This document shows positions 9,401 through 16,386 of a stretch of DNA of 26,527 nucleotides, one piece after another. The stretch comes from Myxococcales bacterium (GTDB taxonomy: Bacteria; Myxococcota_A; Polyangia; Fen-1088). The DNA is taken from the NCBI GenBank assembly GCA_003170035.1, contig PMZX01000178.1:227-26753 (forward strand). Direction: 5' to 3'. The notes under the pieces were generated by a model, which saw only the letters and a program-made list of their open reading frames with translations, had not been told where the DNA came from and searched no databases. Each line of letters begins with the position of its first letter. Position 1 is the first letter of the stretch. Made by a program: the position numbers and the translations under genes.

Positions 9401-11465
9401 GGGACGATTGGAAGAAGCGCAGCGGCTTGCCGAGCAAGCCAGCAAACGTTTCGCTCGACTGCCGGGGGCCTGGTTGACCATGGCTCGCATCCACCGCCGC
9501 AAGCCCGACTGGCCCGCGGTCTTGGCGTGCGCACGCACGGCTTGTCAGGCCAACCCGGATTGGCCCATGGGCTGGTATGCCCTGGCGGACGCGCTCGAGG
9601 ATTCCGGCGATTCCAGCCAGGCCGTCGAAGTCCTCGATCGTGCGATTCGTCGCATTCCCGGCGCGGCCAACCTGGCCACGCTACGCGCGTCGATGCTGTG
9701 GCGGATGGGCCGTCGGCAAGAGGCACTCTCGTCCATTCTCGCCACGCTGGTGCGGTTTCCCAAGGAGGAGACAGGATGGCGTTGGGCGGATTCCTGGGCG
9801 GACGCCCTGGGCAAACAGGACGAGTTGCTGGCCGCCGTCCGTCGCCTGGTGTACGAGCGACCGGGCGAGGCGGACTCCTGGATGCTGCTGTGCCGGTGCC
9901 TGCCCCGATCGGCCATGGAGGAGAAACTCGCCGCGGTCGACAAGGCTTTGGATCGCGATCCGCGCAACCTCGATGCCCACGATCTCAAGGCGTTTTTGCT
10001 GGCTGGACAGGCTCGCTATGTCGAGGCCAAGGCTGCCTGTCGCCCCGCATGCTTTGCCGACGAGCCTCCGTACACGCTCAAGGGAAGGGCTGCGTGGATC
10101 GAGTTTCAGGAAGGCCAGAAGGCAGAAGCCCTCGCGTCGATGGAGTCCCTTCTGCGGGCGCATCCCGACTACTTCTGGGGCTGGCAGGAGATCTTGGAAT
10201 GGGCGACGGAGCTCGAAAACGATCAGGTTGCTGCCAAGGCCCGCGCTGCCCTGGCACGGCTGGCCCCGGATAGTCTGCAGGCGCTTTGTGCGGCGGGCGC
10301 ATCCGAGCACTTGAGCGGTCACGATCAGGAGGCGCTGGCTCTCTACGAGCGGGCGCTGGCGCGATTTCCCGGCAGCGGGGAGCCGATCTTCCGCTGCCTC
10401 GCCATTCTGTGGAACAAGCGCGACATACGACGCCTTCGCGAACTGGCCGCCAAGGCTTTGCCTGGCGTGACTGAGACCGTGGCGCAGATGTGGCTGGTTC
10501 TGGCCGATGCCTGGGAGGGCAAGAGGACGGCGGCGAAGAAGCGAATGAAGGAAGTGATTCGTTCACCCGAGCCAGTCGACTTCGCCCTGGACGATCTCGA
10601 TCGCGAGTTGCGCGATCTCGGCTGGGGCGGACGCTGGCACAAGGCCCTTACCCGGTCCGCGCGCCAGCGTACCCTTGGCATGGCCTTCGCCGCACTCTGG
10701 GTGAAGAAGGAGGCTTCCTATGGCCGTTGGGCGGCGTGGAAGTGCTTCCCGGATTGGATCGCACGCGGAAACGAGGAGGCGGTTCCCGCGGTGAATGCTT
10801 TCTTCGTCGTGCTGGCTGAACATCGAGCGGCCCGCAAGGCGTTGGGTTTGTTCAAATCCTCTGCCTGCCCGTGGGTGCGCGAGCGAACGCACTTGCTCGG
10901 CCAGCTCGGCTACGCGCTGGCCAGTTCGGGCCTGTGGAAGAAAACCGTCGAATGGTTGCGTGACGTGCTCGCGCGGGAAGATCTCGAAGTGTGGATGGCC
11001 ACGAACTTGGTCTTGGCGTACAGCGAACTGGGGCGCGAGGAAGAAGCCTCAAGGGTGGCCGAGGAGATCTACCGACGCAATCTGCGTGGCTCCGCCTTCC
11101 CCTGCGTGATCGCCCAGCTCGCCTACGCGCAGGCGCTCGCGGGCGAGGCGGGGAGGGCGCGCGCGACGCTGGCCGAAGCCAGTACGGAAGAGAAAGCCCT
11201 CTGCTGGTCGTGGAAAGCCACCCTGGCCAGGGAGCTCGCCGCCGTCCTCTCCCTGGAAGGCGCGAGCGCGGCACGCCGCCAGAAGGAAGCCATCAAGAAC
11301 CTGCGCGAATATGCGGTCGCGCACATGACGAAGCCGAATCACACCGTGGCCCGGCTGCATCGCCAAACCCTGCGCGCCATGTCCGTGCACACCAAGAAGG
11401 CGATCTGGCCCTGGGACTACCGCCTGGTGGGAGTATTTCCACCACTGCGATCATTGTTCGGCTGA
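6414..11465 (+). CDS. Giant TPR protein with embedded C39-like cysteine peptidase domain
   Basis: A 1683-residue protein from ATG 6414; the frame continues upstream but with non-protein composition. No signal peptide or membrane span is seen, so it is probably cytoplasmic. Residues 1-315 are TPR-like helices. Residues about 318-455 form a papain-like C39 domain: oxyanion Gln326 and nucleophile Cys331 in IIQKHNTCGPSTLAMLARYW, His408 in STAHMQAFVGYDE, and Asp426 in FLIQDPASLL, so the catalytic triad looks intact. From about 470 to the end there is a long TPR array with many canonical helix pairs (ALIEAQRALDLNPRVAAAHG, DEARQAFRQALTLDVDY, ALALYERALARFPGS). No ABC-transporter domains are present, unlike bacteriocin-exporting C39 proteins. 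A peptidase or peptide-binding scaffold is likely; the substrate is unknown. It overlaps the kinase gene tail-to-tail by 15 bp. Confidence 0.85.
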   Translation: MSSRPPVRIPFGCPRSQRVSVPAEALASVKALYDQGRFVDAYAAAIAVAPLHCWAGFEARLLASRLAGHLEGNRLSRFLCFTAWRESPRDASTCLFHGYWLWARRGPLAVWEFTRDWKSFTNLDERRRADHLLLRARVAGQYRDFALAWPLADEATQLAADSAWTWCERAGIHLCEDRVDEAEQAIARGRSVAQWHCPSVQVNAMILMRQGRVEEAAELLHQASQHVQSPDIVGQRIGILRELDDPQGMIDLLDEYESLALLIEPEDREWLAARRCDAYCLEGAWDKAAQQAELVSGPYFATLARKLRSASLATRRIRLTPPRIIQKHNTCGPSTLAMLARYWHHPTSDDAIGEAIAYEGTCDRRERTWCLEQGFCVREFRLTWDAGRTLLDAGIPFAVATSEVSTAHMQAFVGYDEARESFLIQDPASLLYREVQAATFLKEYALHGPRGLAMVPESHRAELDRIELPDAGLFDRLFQLRSALFLHDRVRAEEQLEQMRCEAPDHPMFWRARLELACYDGNLFQENEASQGLARLFPDDPRLCAQRARLLRELGHRDDVIAFLRKTAEAERTDPSIWRDLAIALSGPVCDEAESWWWLRKAHAANPFDTGVLEAWGHRQWGLGWQEAAVETYGFASCFAAGDEHLAQTWFDAAHMIGRREDALERLRERNRRLGHKSAQPSRTLLWMLDRYYLDEEAAAVMSQALKLHPDDGLLRLDAVWLAARQGNKERAQEQLAHAKKHCAGGSWLYARAQLHERFGEHREALATWKEIADGEPTSTRVQEAVAHLLAVVEGDAQARAHLEAAVRRFPHHVGLHQVLVEWLRRAPLGDAEAAARTMRRLHPSHDWAARELAVILERQGRFHDALIEAQRALDLNPRVAAAHGIHASILQSLGRADEARQAFRQALTLDVDYTFAIHGLLDGARDARQRREELDFIHNEMVRQVLQGAAIAAYRERAFPLLEPEVLLDQLAIVHKARPDLYEAWVALIEHLTDMGRLEEAQRLAEQASKRFARLPGAWLTMARIHRRKPDWPAVLACARTACQANPDWPMGWYALADALEDSGDSSQAVEVLDRAIRRIPGAANLATLRASMLWRMGRRQEALSSILATLVRFPKEETGWRWADSWADALGKQDELLAAVRRLVYERPGEADSWMLLCRCLPRSAMEEKLAAVDKALDRDPRNLDAHDLKAFLLAGQARYVEAKAACRPACFADEPPYTLKGRAAWIEFQEGQKAEALASMESLLRAHPDYFWGWQEILEWATELENDQVAAKARAALARLAPDSLQALCAAGASEHLSGHDQEALALYERALARFPGSGEPIFRCLAILWNKRDIRRLRELAAKALPGVTETVAQMWLVLADAWEGKRTAAKKRMKEVIRSPEPVDFALDDLDRELRDLGWGGRWHKALTRSARQRTLGMAFAALWVKKEASYGRWAAWKCFPDWIARGNEEAVPAVNAFFVVLAEHRAARKALGLFKSSACPWVRERTHLLGQLGYALASSGLWKKTVEWLRDVLAREDLEVWMATNLVLAYSELGREEEASRVAEEIYRRNLRGSAFPCVIAQLAYAQALAGEAGRARATLAEASTEEKALCWSWKATLARELAAVLSLEGASAARRQKEAIKNLREYAVAHMTKPNHTVARLHRQTLRAMSVHTKKAIWPWDYRLVGVFPPLRSLFG

Positions 11466-12563
11466 GACATCGCCCAGTTTCTGCAGCGCTTGGCCTGCGT
11501 CGCCGGGCCGCTTGTCAGGCTCGCTCTCCGTCAGCCGCTCGACCAGGGCCGCCAGGCGTGCGTGGGCGGGGTGATCCGGTACGCGGGGCAGTGCAGGGCG
11601 CTTGATGCGGCCTGCGAGCAGGTCCGCGTGCTGTCGCATGGGCCGGCCGGCCAGCGCCTCCCACAGGATGGCGCCAACGGCGAAGAGATCGGTGAGAGGT
11701 GACGAGACCGCGCCCCGAAGCTGCTCGGGCGCGAGGTAGGTGGGGGTGCCAGCGGCCAACTCGCTGGCGTTGTCGGTCCCCAGCAGGCGGGCTGATCCGA
11801 AGTCGGCCAGCACCGGTTCACCGGGGCCACGGTACAGGATATTGCGTGGAGTGATGTCGCCGTGAACCACCCTGGCGGCATGCACGTAGGCCAGCGTCGA
11901 CAGCAGGGAGCGAGCCAGAGCGATGGTCTCATCGCAAGGTAGGGCAGAGGGCCGGGCACGCGCGAGCCGGTCGCGCAAGCTGCCCCCGGCCAGGTGTTCC
12001 ATGACCAGGGTGTGGGCCGTTTCGTCCAGGTCGTAGATGGCGACCACGCCGGGGTGGCGCAGGCCGGCCACCAGGCGCGCTTCGGAGAAGAAGCGCTGGC
12101 TGGCCTCACTTAACCGGGCCGGCGGGTGGAACACCTTGAGCGCAAGCTCGATGCCCAGGCTGCGATCGCGGGCCAGGTAGACCGTCGACGTGGCGCCGCG
12201 GCCGATCTCGCGCAGGATCTCGTAGCGAGACAGGGACACACTCTCCGGCTGAATCAGGGTCTGCATGGCTGCGACGGGCTTGCTTGCAGGCGGGGCCGCG
12301 CCGCCCAGGCGCCGGCGCAACTGAGCGAGCCGGGTAGCAGCTTCCGGATCGTCGATGTCGTCAGCCAGCAGGCGTTCCCAACGCGCGGCTGCGGCTTCGA
12401 AGTACCCCTCCTGCTCGTCGAGCGCAGCCAGTTGGGCGGTGGCATCCCGGCGGGGAGCATCGTGGCCAGCTTCAAGCGCAGTGAGAAGCGCGCGGGCCGC
12501 GGCTGCCTCGCCTTGCGAGGCCAGTTGCCGGGCCAGGGCGAGTTGCGGGTTTTGGGGCTTCAC
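11451..12563 (-). CDS. Soluble Ser/Thr protein kinase with variant catalytic loop
   Basis: A 370-residue Hanks-type kinase. Start is GTG at 12563-12561, overlapping the stop of the FHA gene by 4 bp (GTGA), so the two are translationally coupled; the much longer frame upstream is the out-of-frame shadow of that gene. Residues 1-100 are helical and TPR-like. The kinase domain runs from about 114 to 365: Gly-rich loop IGRGATSTVYLA (120-131), ATP-binding Lys143 in ALKVF, helix-C Glu161, catalytic loop HGDITPRN (234-241, Asp236 and Asn241 present), DFG 254-256, and APE 278-280. In place of the usual HRDxKPxN it has Gly for Arg and Thr for Lys (Thr238), so it is a non-RD kinase with an altered phosphate-contact residue. 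No membrane span or PASTA domain is seen, so it is cytoplasmic. Confidence 0.93.
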   Translation of the reverse strand: MKPQNPQLALARQLASQGEAAAARALLTALEAGHDAPRRDATAQLAALDEQEGYFEAAAARWERLLADDIDDPEAATRLAQLRRRLGGAAPPASKPVAAMQTLIQPESVSLSRYEILREIGRGATSTVYLARDRSLGIELALKVFHPPARLSEASQRFFSEARLVAGLRHPGVVAIYDLDETAHTLVMEHLAGGSLRDRLARARPSALPCDETIALARSLLSTLAYVHAARVVHGDITPRNILYRGPGEPVLADFGSARLLGTDNASELAAGTPTYLAPEQLRGAVSSPLTDLFAVGAILWEALAGRPMRQHADLLAGRIKRPALPRVPDHPAHARLAALVERLTESEPDKRPGDAGQALQKLGDVSAEQ

Positions 12564-13750
12564 ACGATCTCCAGGCGTTGTCCGGCTACTTCGATCACGT
12601 CGCCGCGCAGAAGTTCGAAATTGGGCCCCACCAGCTGGCCGGACAGACGCGCCGGCTGCGCACACTCGACACGCGCGGTTCGTTCTTCGGGAAGGACGTG
12701 CAGGCCAGCCAGCGCTGGGAAGGCTGCGGCGAGCGGAAGAGCGCCCGCGCCTAAGAAGGCACGCAGGCCGCGGTCGAGCCCATCCGCGCCGGTCAGTTCC
12801 AGCAGCGAGGTCTCGCTTGTCGCGAAGTCGAGGCGGCAGTGTTTGCCCAGGGCAAGCTGGCCGCGCGCAGGCAGTGGCACAGGGGCCGACACTCTGGCTC
12901 CGCACAACAAGGTGCCCGCGCGTGAGCCGGCATCCTCGACCAAGAACCCAGCCGGCGCCGCGAGGACGCGGGCGTGCCGGCGGGAAACTCCGGCGTCGCG
13001 CAGAACGATCTGACAGAAACCGTCGCGGCCCAGCAGGGCAGGTAGGGCGACAAAACGGGTCACGGCGCCGTCGGGACTGCGCAAGGCCACGGTGCGGCCC
13101 CGGCACAGGCGCTGGTCGACCAAGGCTGCGGCCGCGCGCAGGTCAGCAGCCTCGGGAACGTTGGCGGGGAATGCGGCGGCCATGTCCAGCGCGGCCAAGC
13201 GCTGGCCGGCAGCCAGCAGTGTCTCGAAGCGGGACACGCGCTCGCGCAGGTCGCGGCGTCGGTGGCGTTGCCCATCCTCACGCGCCAGGCATGTCTCCAT
13301 GCGGTCGATGTCGCCAGCAGCACCGTAGGCCTGGGCGGCCCGCTGATCGTCGCCGGCGCGCTCGAACGCCGCGGCCGCCTCCCCGTAGTCACCCAGATCC
13401 ATGAGCAGCCCGCCGGTGGTGAGCAAGGCCTCCCGATCGTCGGCGGTCAGCGCCGCGCGAGAAATGCGATCGAGAAGGAGCGTGGCGGCCTGACGCTTGG
13501 CCGCGTGGATCTCCGCGGCCATGGCTTCGCGTTCCACCGCCGGTTGGGTGGACTCCGTCGCGCGCAGCGCGCGGGCCAGATCGTGGATCTCAGACAGGGA
13601 CAGCCCCGCGGTGCGCGCTTCCAGCATCACGGCATCCAGCGACGCCCATTCGCTGTCGAGCGCCAGCATGCGAACCAGCGCGGGCAGGCCGCGGGACCGG
13701 GTGGAGCCTGTCTCGGCGCTCGGTTTGAGCCGTGAGCCATCCTTTGCCAT
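12560..13750 (-). CDS. FHA-domain protein with helical N-terminus, partner of the adjacent kinase
   Basis: A 396-residue protein from ATG 13750. Residues about 20-215 are Ala-rich helices of TPR type (LLMDLGDYGEAAAAFERAGDD, AQAYGAAGDIDRMETCL). Residues about 219-310 form a forkhead-associated phosphothreonine-binding domain with LLGRDGFCQIVL (Arg242), the SRRHARV motif (Ser256, Arg257, His259), and EDAGSRAGT in place of the usual GSTNGT, so the Asn that contacts the phosphopeptide is replaced. Residues 310-396 form an extra C-terminal region ending DVIEVAGQRLEIV, which could be a second degenerate beta domain. It lies immediately upstream of the Ser/Thr kinase and overlaps it by 4 bp. The expected role is to bind phospho-Thr sites made by that kinase. 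It diverges from the unrecognised gene at 13776 across a 25-bp gap. Confidence 0.88.
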   Translation of the reverse strand: MAKDGSRLKPSAETGSTRSRGLPALVRMLALDSEWASLDAVMLEARTAGLSLSEIHDLARALRATESTQPAVEREAMAAEIHAAKRQAATLLLDRISRAALTADDREALLTTGGLLMDLGDYGEAAAAFERAGDDQRAAQAYGAAGDIDRMETCLAREDGQRHRRRDLRERVSRFETLLAAGQRLAALDMAAAFPANVPEAADLRAAAALVDQRLCRGRTVALRSPDGAVTRFVALPALLGRDGFCQIVLRDAGVSRRHARVLAAPAGFLVEDAGSRAGTLLCGARVSAPVPLPARGQLALGKHCRLDFATSETSLLELTGADGLDRGLRAFLGAGALPLAAAFPALAGLHVLPEERTARVECAQPARLSGQLVGPNFELLRGDVIEVAGQRLEIV

Positions 13751-13775
13751 TCACCCTAAGAGTACACTCATACCC

Positions 13776-15275
13776 ATGATTGCTCCTGTCGCGGTTGGCC
13801 AGGCGCGCTTCACGCTTCCAGGTCTTGCAGCCGACGCCCGTGGCGTGGTGAGTGGACGGGATATGGCGGCGCGCTTTGCCACGCTCGACCGCGTGGTGTG
13901 GTTCTTGCGCCTGCTATCCGCTGCCGGCGATCTGGATGAATGCTGGTTGGGCCTGCGCCTCATGCTGGTGCGCTCGCCGCTCGGGCTGCGCGAGATGGTG
14001 CTGCTGATGCCAGTGCCGTCGACAGAGGCGGCCGACCTGGTGGCGCGGGCGGCACGCACCGCAGGCGGGCAGGCCGCGACCGGCGCGGGCCGGCACTTCG
14101 TCGAGTATCGCGACAGCCGCGCGTCCCTGGGCTACGACGTGGGTGAGGTCGCGCGCGGCGCAGGGGACTTTGTCTTCTATACTCCCGACCAAGTCCTCGC
14201 CTGTCAGGTCGAAGGCGAGAGGTCGCTGGTGCGGCTCTTGCTGGGGCTCGATCTTCTCCGCCGGCCCAGTGGATCCCGGGCCGCTGCGGGCGACGACGGT
14301 GCCTGCTATGTCACCGCTCGCCGCGGATTGGGAGCGCGCCTGTGCGAATATCTTGGCCGCGTGGGGGTGCAGGCCCGGGCGGCCGTTTGCGAGTCGACGG
14401 CAGAGAGCGCCTTTGGCCTGCGCGCAGGCTTCTGGCTGTTTCACATCGAGGACTTGCCGGCGCGACTTTGCGGCCTGATGTCGGAAACCCCGGGATTGGC
14501 GCTGTATCGGCCGGTCGCGGACGGGGTGGCGGTCGCTGCCGGCTATTGCCACCCCATCAATCTGGCGGCATGCCGCGTGCTGTTTCCCCACGATCGCCTG
14601 CTGCTCTTGGCTCCGCGCCCGACCGGGGCCACCCTGCTCGATCCAGCGCCCGTGTTCGCTGACATTGCCGATCTCTTGCCCTTGCCCGCGTTCTCGGCAG
14701 GCGAGCAGCCGGCGGCGTCCGCGCGTTCTGCCCAGGCCAAGAGGCTGGATGTGCCGCTGCGTCTGGCCTGGGCAGCCGAGGCCCCGGCCCGCGCCAAGGC
14801 AGCCTACCTCCCCTGGTCGCAGGTCGGTTGGTTGCGGCGGCTGTGCCAGGCGCTGCCGCCCACTGCACTGCGCGGACATCGTGTGGCCTTGTTGGACGAT
14901 GCGGTGCTGGTGGTGGCAGCCGACGAGCTGGCGGCTCTGCCCTTGGGAAAACTTCTCGACCAGGCAGCGCCCGGCGTGTTGGTGCCGGCCGGGATGAGGC
15001 TGATGCCGGCCGTCGATCCCGAGGCGCTGGCAGAAAGGCTGGGCACGGGCGAAAGCTCTCTGCTCGTCTTTCCCTCGCCAGGTGAACCGCCGCTGCGCAT
15101 TCCCGCGGCCGCGCTGCAAACACTTGATCGCCGCATTCTCTCCGAGCTGACCGTCGAGGCGCGGCCCCTCGTAGCGAGGTCTCATGTAGTCGTGGAGCGA
15201 GAGGAGACGGTGGAAATCGAGACCGATCCGTTGGGGCCGTTTCCCCTTTGGGGGCTGAAATCAAAACGGATGTAG
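13776..15275 (+). CDS. Unrecognised 499-aa protein next to FHA-kinase pair
   Basis: I do not recognise this family with confidence. ATG 13776 is preferred because the frame further upstream is the shadow of the divergent FHA gene; no Shine-Dalgarno is visible. There is no signal peptide or membrane span. Visible blocks are LDRVVWFLRLLSAAGDLDECWLGLRLM near the N-terminus, a middle with alternating beta-strand-like and Ala-rich segments, and a C-terminal part with PLGKLLDQAAPGVLVPAG, LRLMPAVDPEALAERLG and FPSPGEPPLRIP. That last pattern loosely recalls, from memory, the accessory X domains of MoxR-vWA and FtsH ternary systems; this is unverified. It is followed after 4 bp by the next gene, clearly in the same operon, and faces the FHA-kinase pair across 25 bp. 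Confidence 0.75.
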   Translation: MIAPVAVGQARFTLPGLAADARGVVSGRDMAARFATLDRVVWFLRLLSAAGDLDECWLGLRLMLVRSPLGLREMVLLMPVPSTEAADLVARAARTAGGQAATGAGRHFVEYRDSRASLGYDVGEVARGAGDFVFYTPDQVLACQVEGERSLVRLLLGLDLLRRPSGSRAAAGDDGACYVTARRGLGARLCEYLGRVGVQARAAVCESTAESAFGLRAGFWLFHIEDLPARLCGLMSETPGLALYRPVADGVAVAAGYCHPINLAACRVLFPHDRLLLLAPRPTGATLLDPAPVFADIADLLPLPAFSAGEQPAASARSAQAKRLDVPLRLAWAAEAPARAKAAYLPWSQVGWLRRLCQALPPTALRGHRVALLDDAVLVVAADELAALPLGKLLDQAAPGVLVPAGMRLMPAVDPEALAERLGTGESSLLVFPSPGEPPLRIPAAALQTLDRRILSELTVEARPLVARSHVVVEREETVEIETDPLGPFPLWGLKSKRM

Positions 15276-15279
15276 CAAC

Positions 15280-16386
15280 ATGCCTCCGGATTTCGTCAGC
15301 GGTTTCGTCTTGCCCATGGTCAAGGGTGGACGTCTGCACGTGGGGCGTCCGGTGGGCTGGCCCGCCCTGGCCCGTCTGCGACGGCGCCTGGCCCACCAGG
15401 CCGGCGGCACGCGACCCGAAGCACGGGCCGCGGCCGAGGTGGCCCAGATGCGGCAGCTTTGCGCCGCTGCGTTCGTGCCTGATGCTGACCCGCTTCCCCT
15501 CGACGAGCCGTCGCTGCGTTTGGCAGCGGCTGCGCACAATCTGCTGCTGCTCGGGCACCCTGAGATTGCGCGCCGCTACCGGGACCAGGAGCGCATCTGC
15601 GCGCTGGCGCAGGAACTTGCCGATCTCGGCCCGCCGGTGGATCTGCGCGAGGCGGTCGCCCGATACTCGTTGTTGGCGCGCTTGCCGGAGGTCGTGCGGG
15701 TGGAACACCACGTGAGCGTTGGCCCAAACTGGTTGCGATTCGAACTGCGGGCCACGGGGGGCTCACCCAGCGCGGCCATGCGCGCACTGGCCCACCTGAC
15801 CTCGACGCCTCTGGCCTCGCGCCGCCACGACTGGTGGAAGGAAATAGGCTTTCCCGTCTGCGCTGACGAAGCGATCGAAACCCTGTTTTGCACGTGTCCA
15901 CTGCTCGAAGCAATGGAGCCGTTGCGCCTGCATCCGCCACTTTCCTGGCGGCGCATCCTACCGGTGCTGCGCTTTCCCGCGCTGGGCCGGGCGGTCGCGG
16001 GCCGCGTGCTGGAGATGGGGAGCGAGCCGACCGCTTCTGCCCTGGCCACCGCTCTTCTGCGCTTTGGCTCGGCCGGGGACAAGGGTGCCCCAGCCAGCGC
16101 GGAGGAAATCGCCTTCGCGATTCGCTTCCTCGCACACGTGCACTGGTTGCACCAGCTGTTCGGGTCGGGCAGCGAGCCTTCAGCAGGCTCGGATCTTGCA
16201 GCCCTGCTAGCGGCTGCCGCCGATGTCGAGCCGCGCCTGGTCTGGCCGCCCGATGTCGCGCGTGAGAGCGGGCCCGGGCTGAAGTTCACGCGGACCCTGG
16301 ACCGGCTGCGCGTCGAAGCGCCACAATGCGTGCCGGATCGCTATCGGGCCATGCGAACCCTGAGCGTGCTGGCGGCGAGGTCCTAG
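15280..16386 (+). CDS. Unrecognised 368-aa protein, operon partner of the preceding gene
   Basis: I do not recognise this protein. ATG 15280 lies 4 bp after the previous stop, so the two are co-transcribed and probably function together. No signal peptide or membrane span is seen. The first 150 residues are Ala/Leu/Arg-rich helices (WPALARLRRRLAHQAGG, LRLAAAAHNLLLLGHPEIARRY). A central segment has a beta-like stretch (VRVEHHVSVGPNWLRFELRA), then WWKEIGFPVCADEAIETLF with a nearby Cys-Thr-Cys, and the C-terminal half is helical again. Three Trp and four Cys cluster around residues 185-215, perhaps a structural core or metal site. It ends TAG at 16384-16386, sharing CTAG with the stop of the opposing TPR lipoprotein gene. 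An adaptor in the same system as its neighbours is plausible; no function is claimed. Confidence 0.72.
   Translation: MPPDFVSGFVLPMVKGGRLHVGRPVGWPALARLRRRLAHQAGGTRPEARAAAEVAQMRQLCAAAFVPDADPLPLDEPSLRLAAAAHNLLLLGHPEIARRYRDQERICALAQELADLGPPVDLREAVARYSLLARLPEVVRVEHHVSVGPNWLRFELRATGGSPSAAMRALAHLTSTPLASRRHDWWKEIGFPVCADEAIETLFCTCPLLEAMEPLRLHPPLSWRRILPVLRFPALGRAVAGRVLEMGSEPTASALATALLRFGSAGDKGAPASAEEIAFAIRFLAHVHWLHQLFGSGSEPSAGSDLAALLAAAADVEPRLVWPPDVARESGPGLKFTRTLDRLRVEAPQCVPDRYRAMRTLSVLAARS
16383..16386. other. Shared convergent stop codons (CTAG)
   Basis: The palindrome CTAG holds the TAG stop of the plus-strand gene (16384-16386) and, read on the other strand, the TAG stop of the minus-strand TPR lipoprotein (16385-16383). 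The two coding regions therefore overlap by 4 bp tail-to-tail, leaving no room for a terminator between them. Confidence 0.9.

Noticed and set aside
8166..9494. 442-codon minus-strand ORF inside the TPR-C39 gene
   Set aside because: The plus frame gives continuous TPR helices over the whole region; the minus frame has no comparable repeat or motif.
12564..13106. 181-residue N-terminal extension of the kinase
   Set aside because: This part of the frame overlaps the FHA gene on the same strand in another frame and looks like a shadow; GTG 12563 overlaps the FHA stop as expected for coupling.
13914..15185. 423-codon minus-strand ORF opposite the 499-aa gene
   Set aside because: The plus-strand gene is unrecognised, so this needed care, but the minus product is Gln/Arg/His-rich and lacks normal hydrophobic patterning, whereas the plus product has regular helix and strand patterns and a tight operon fit.
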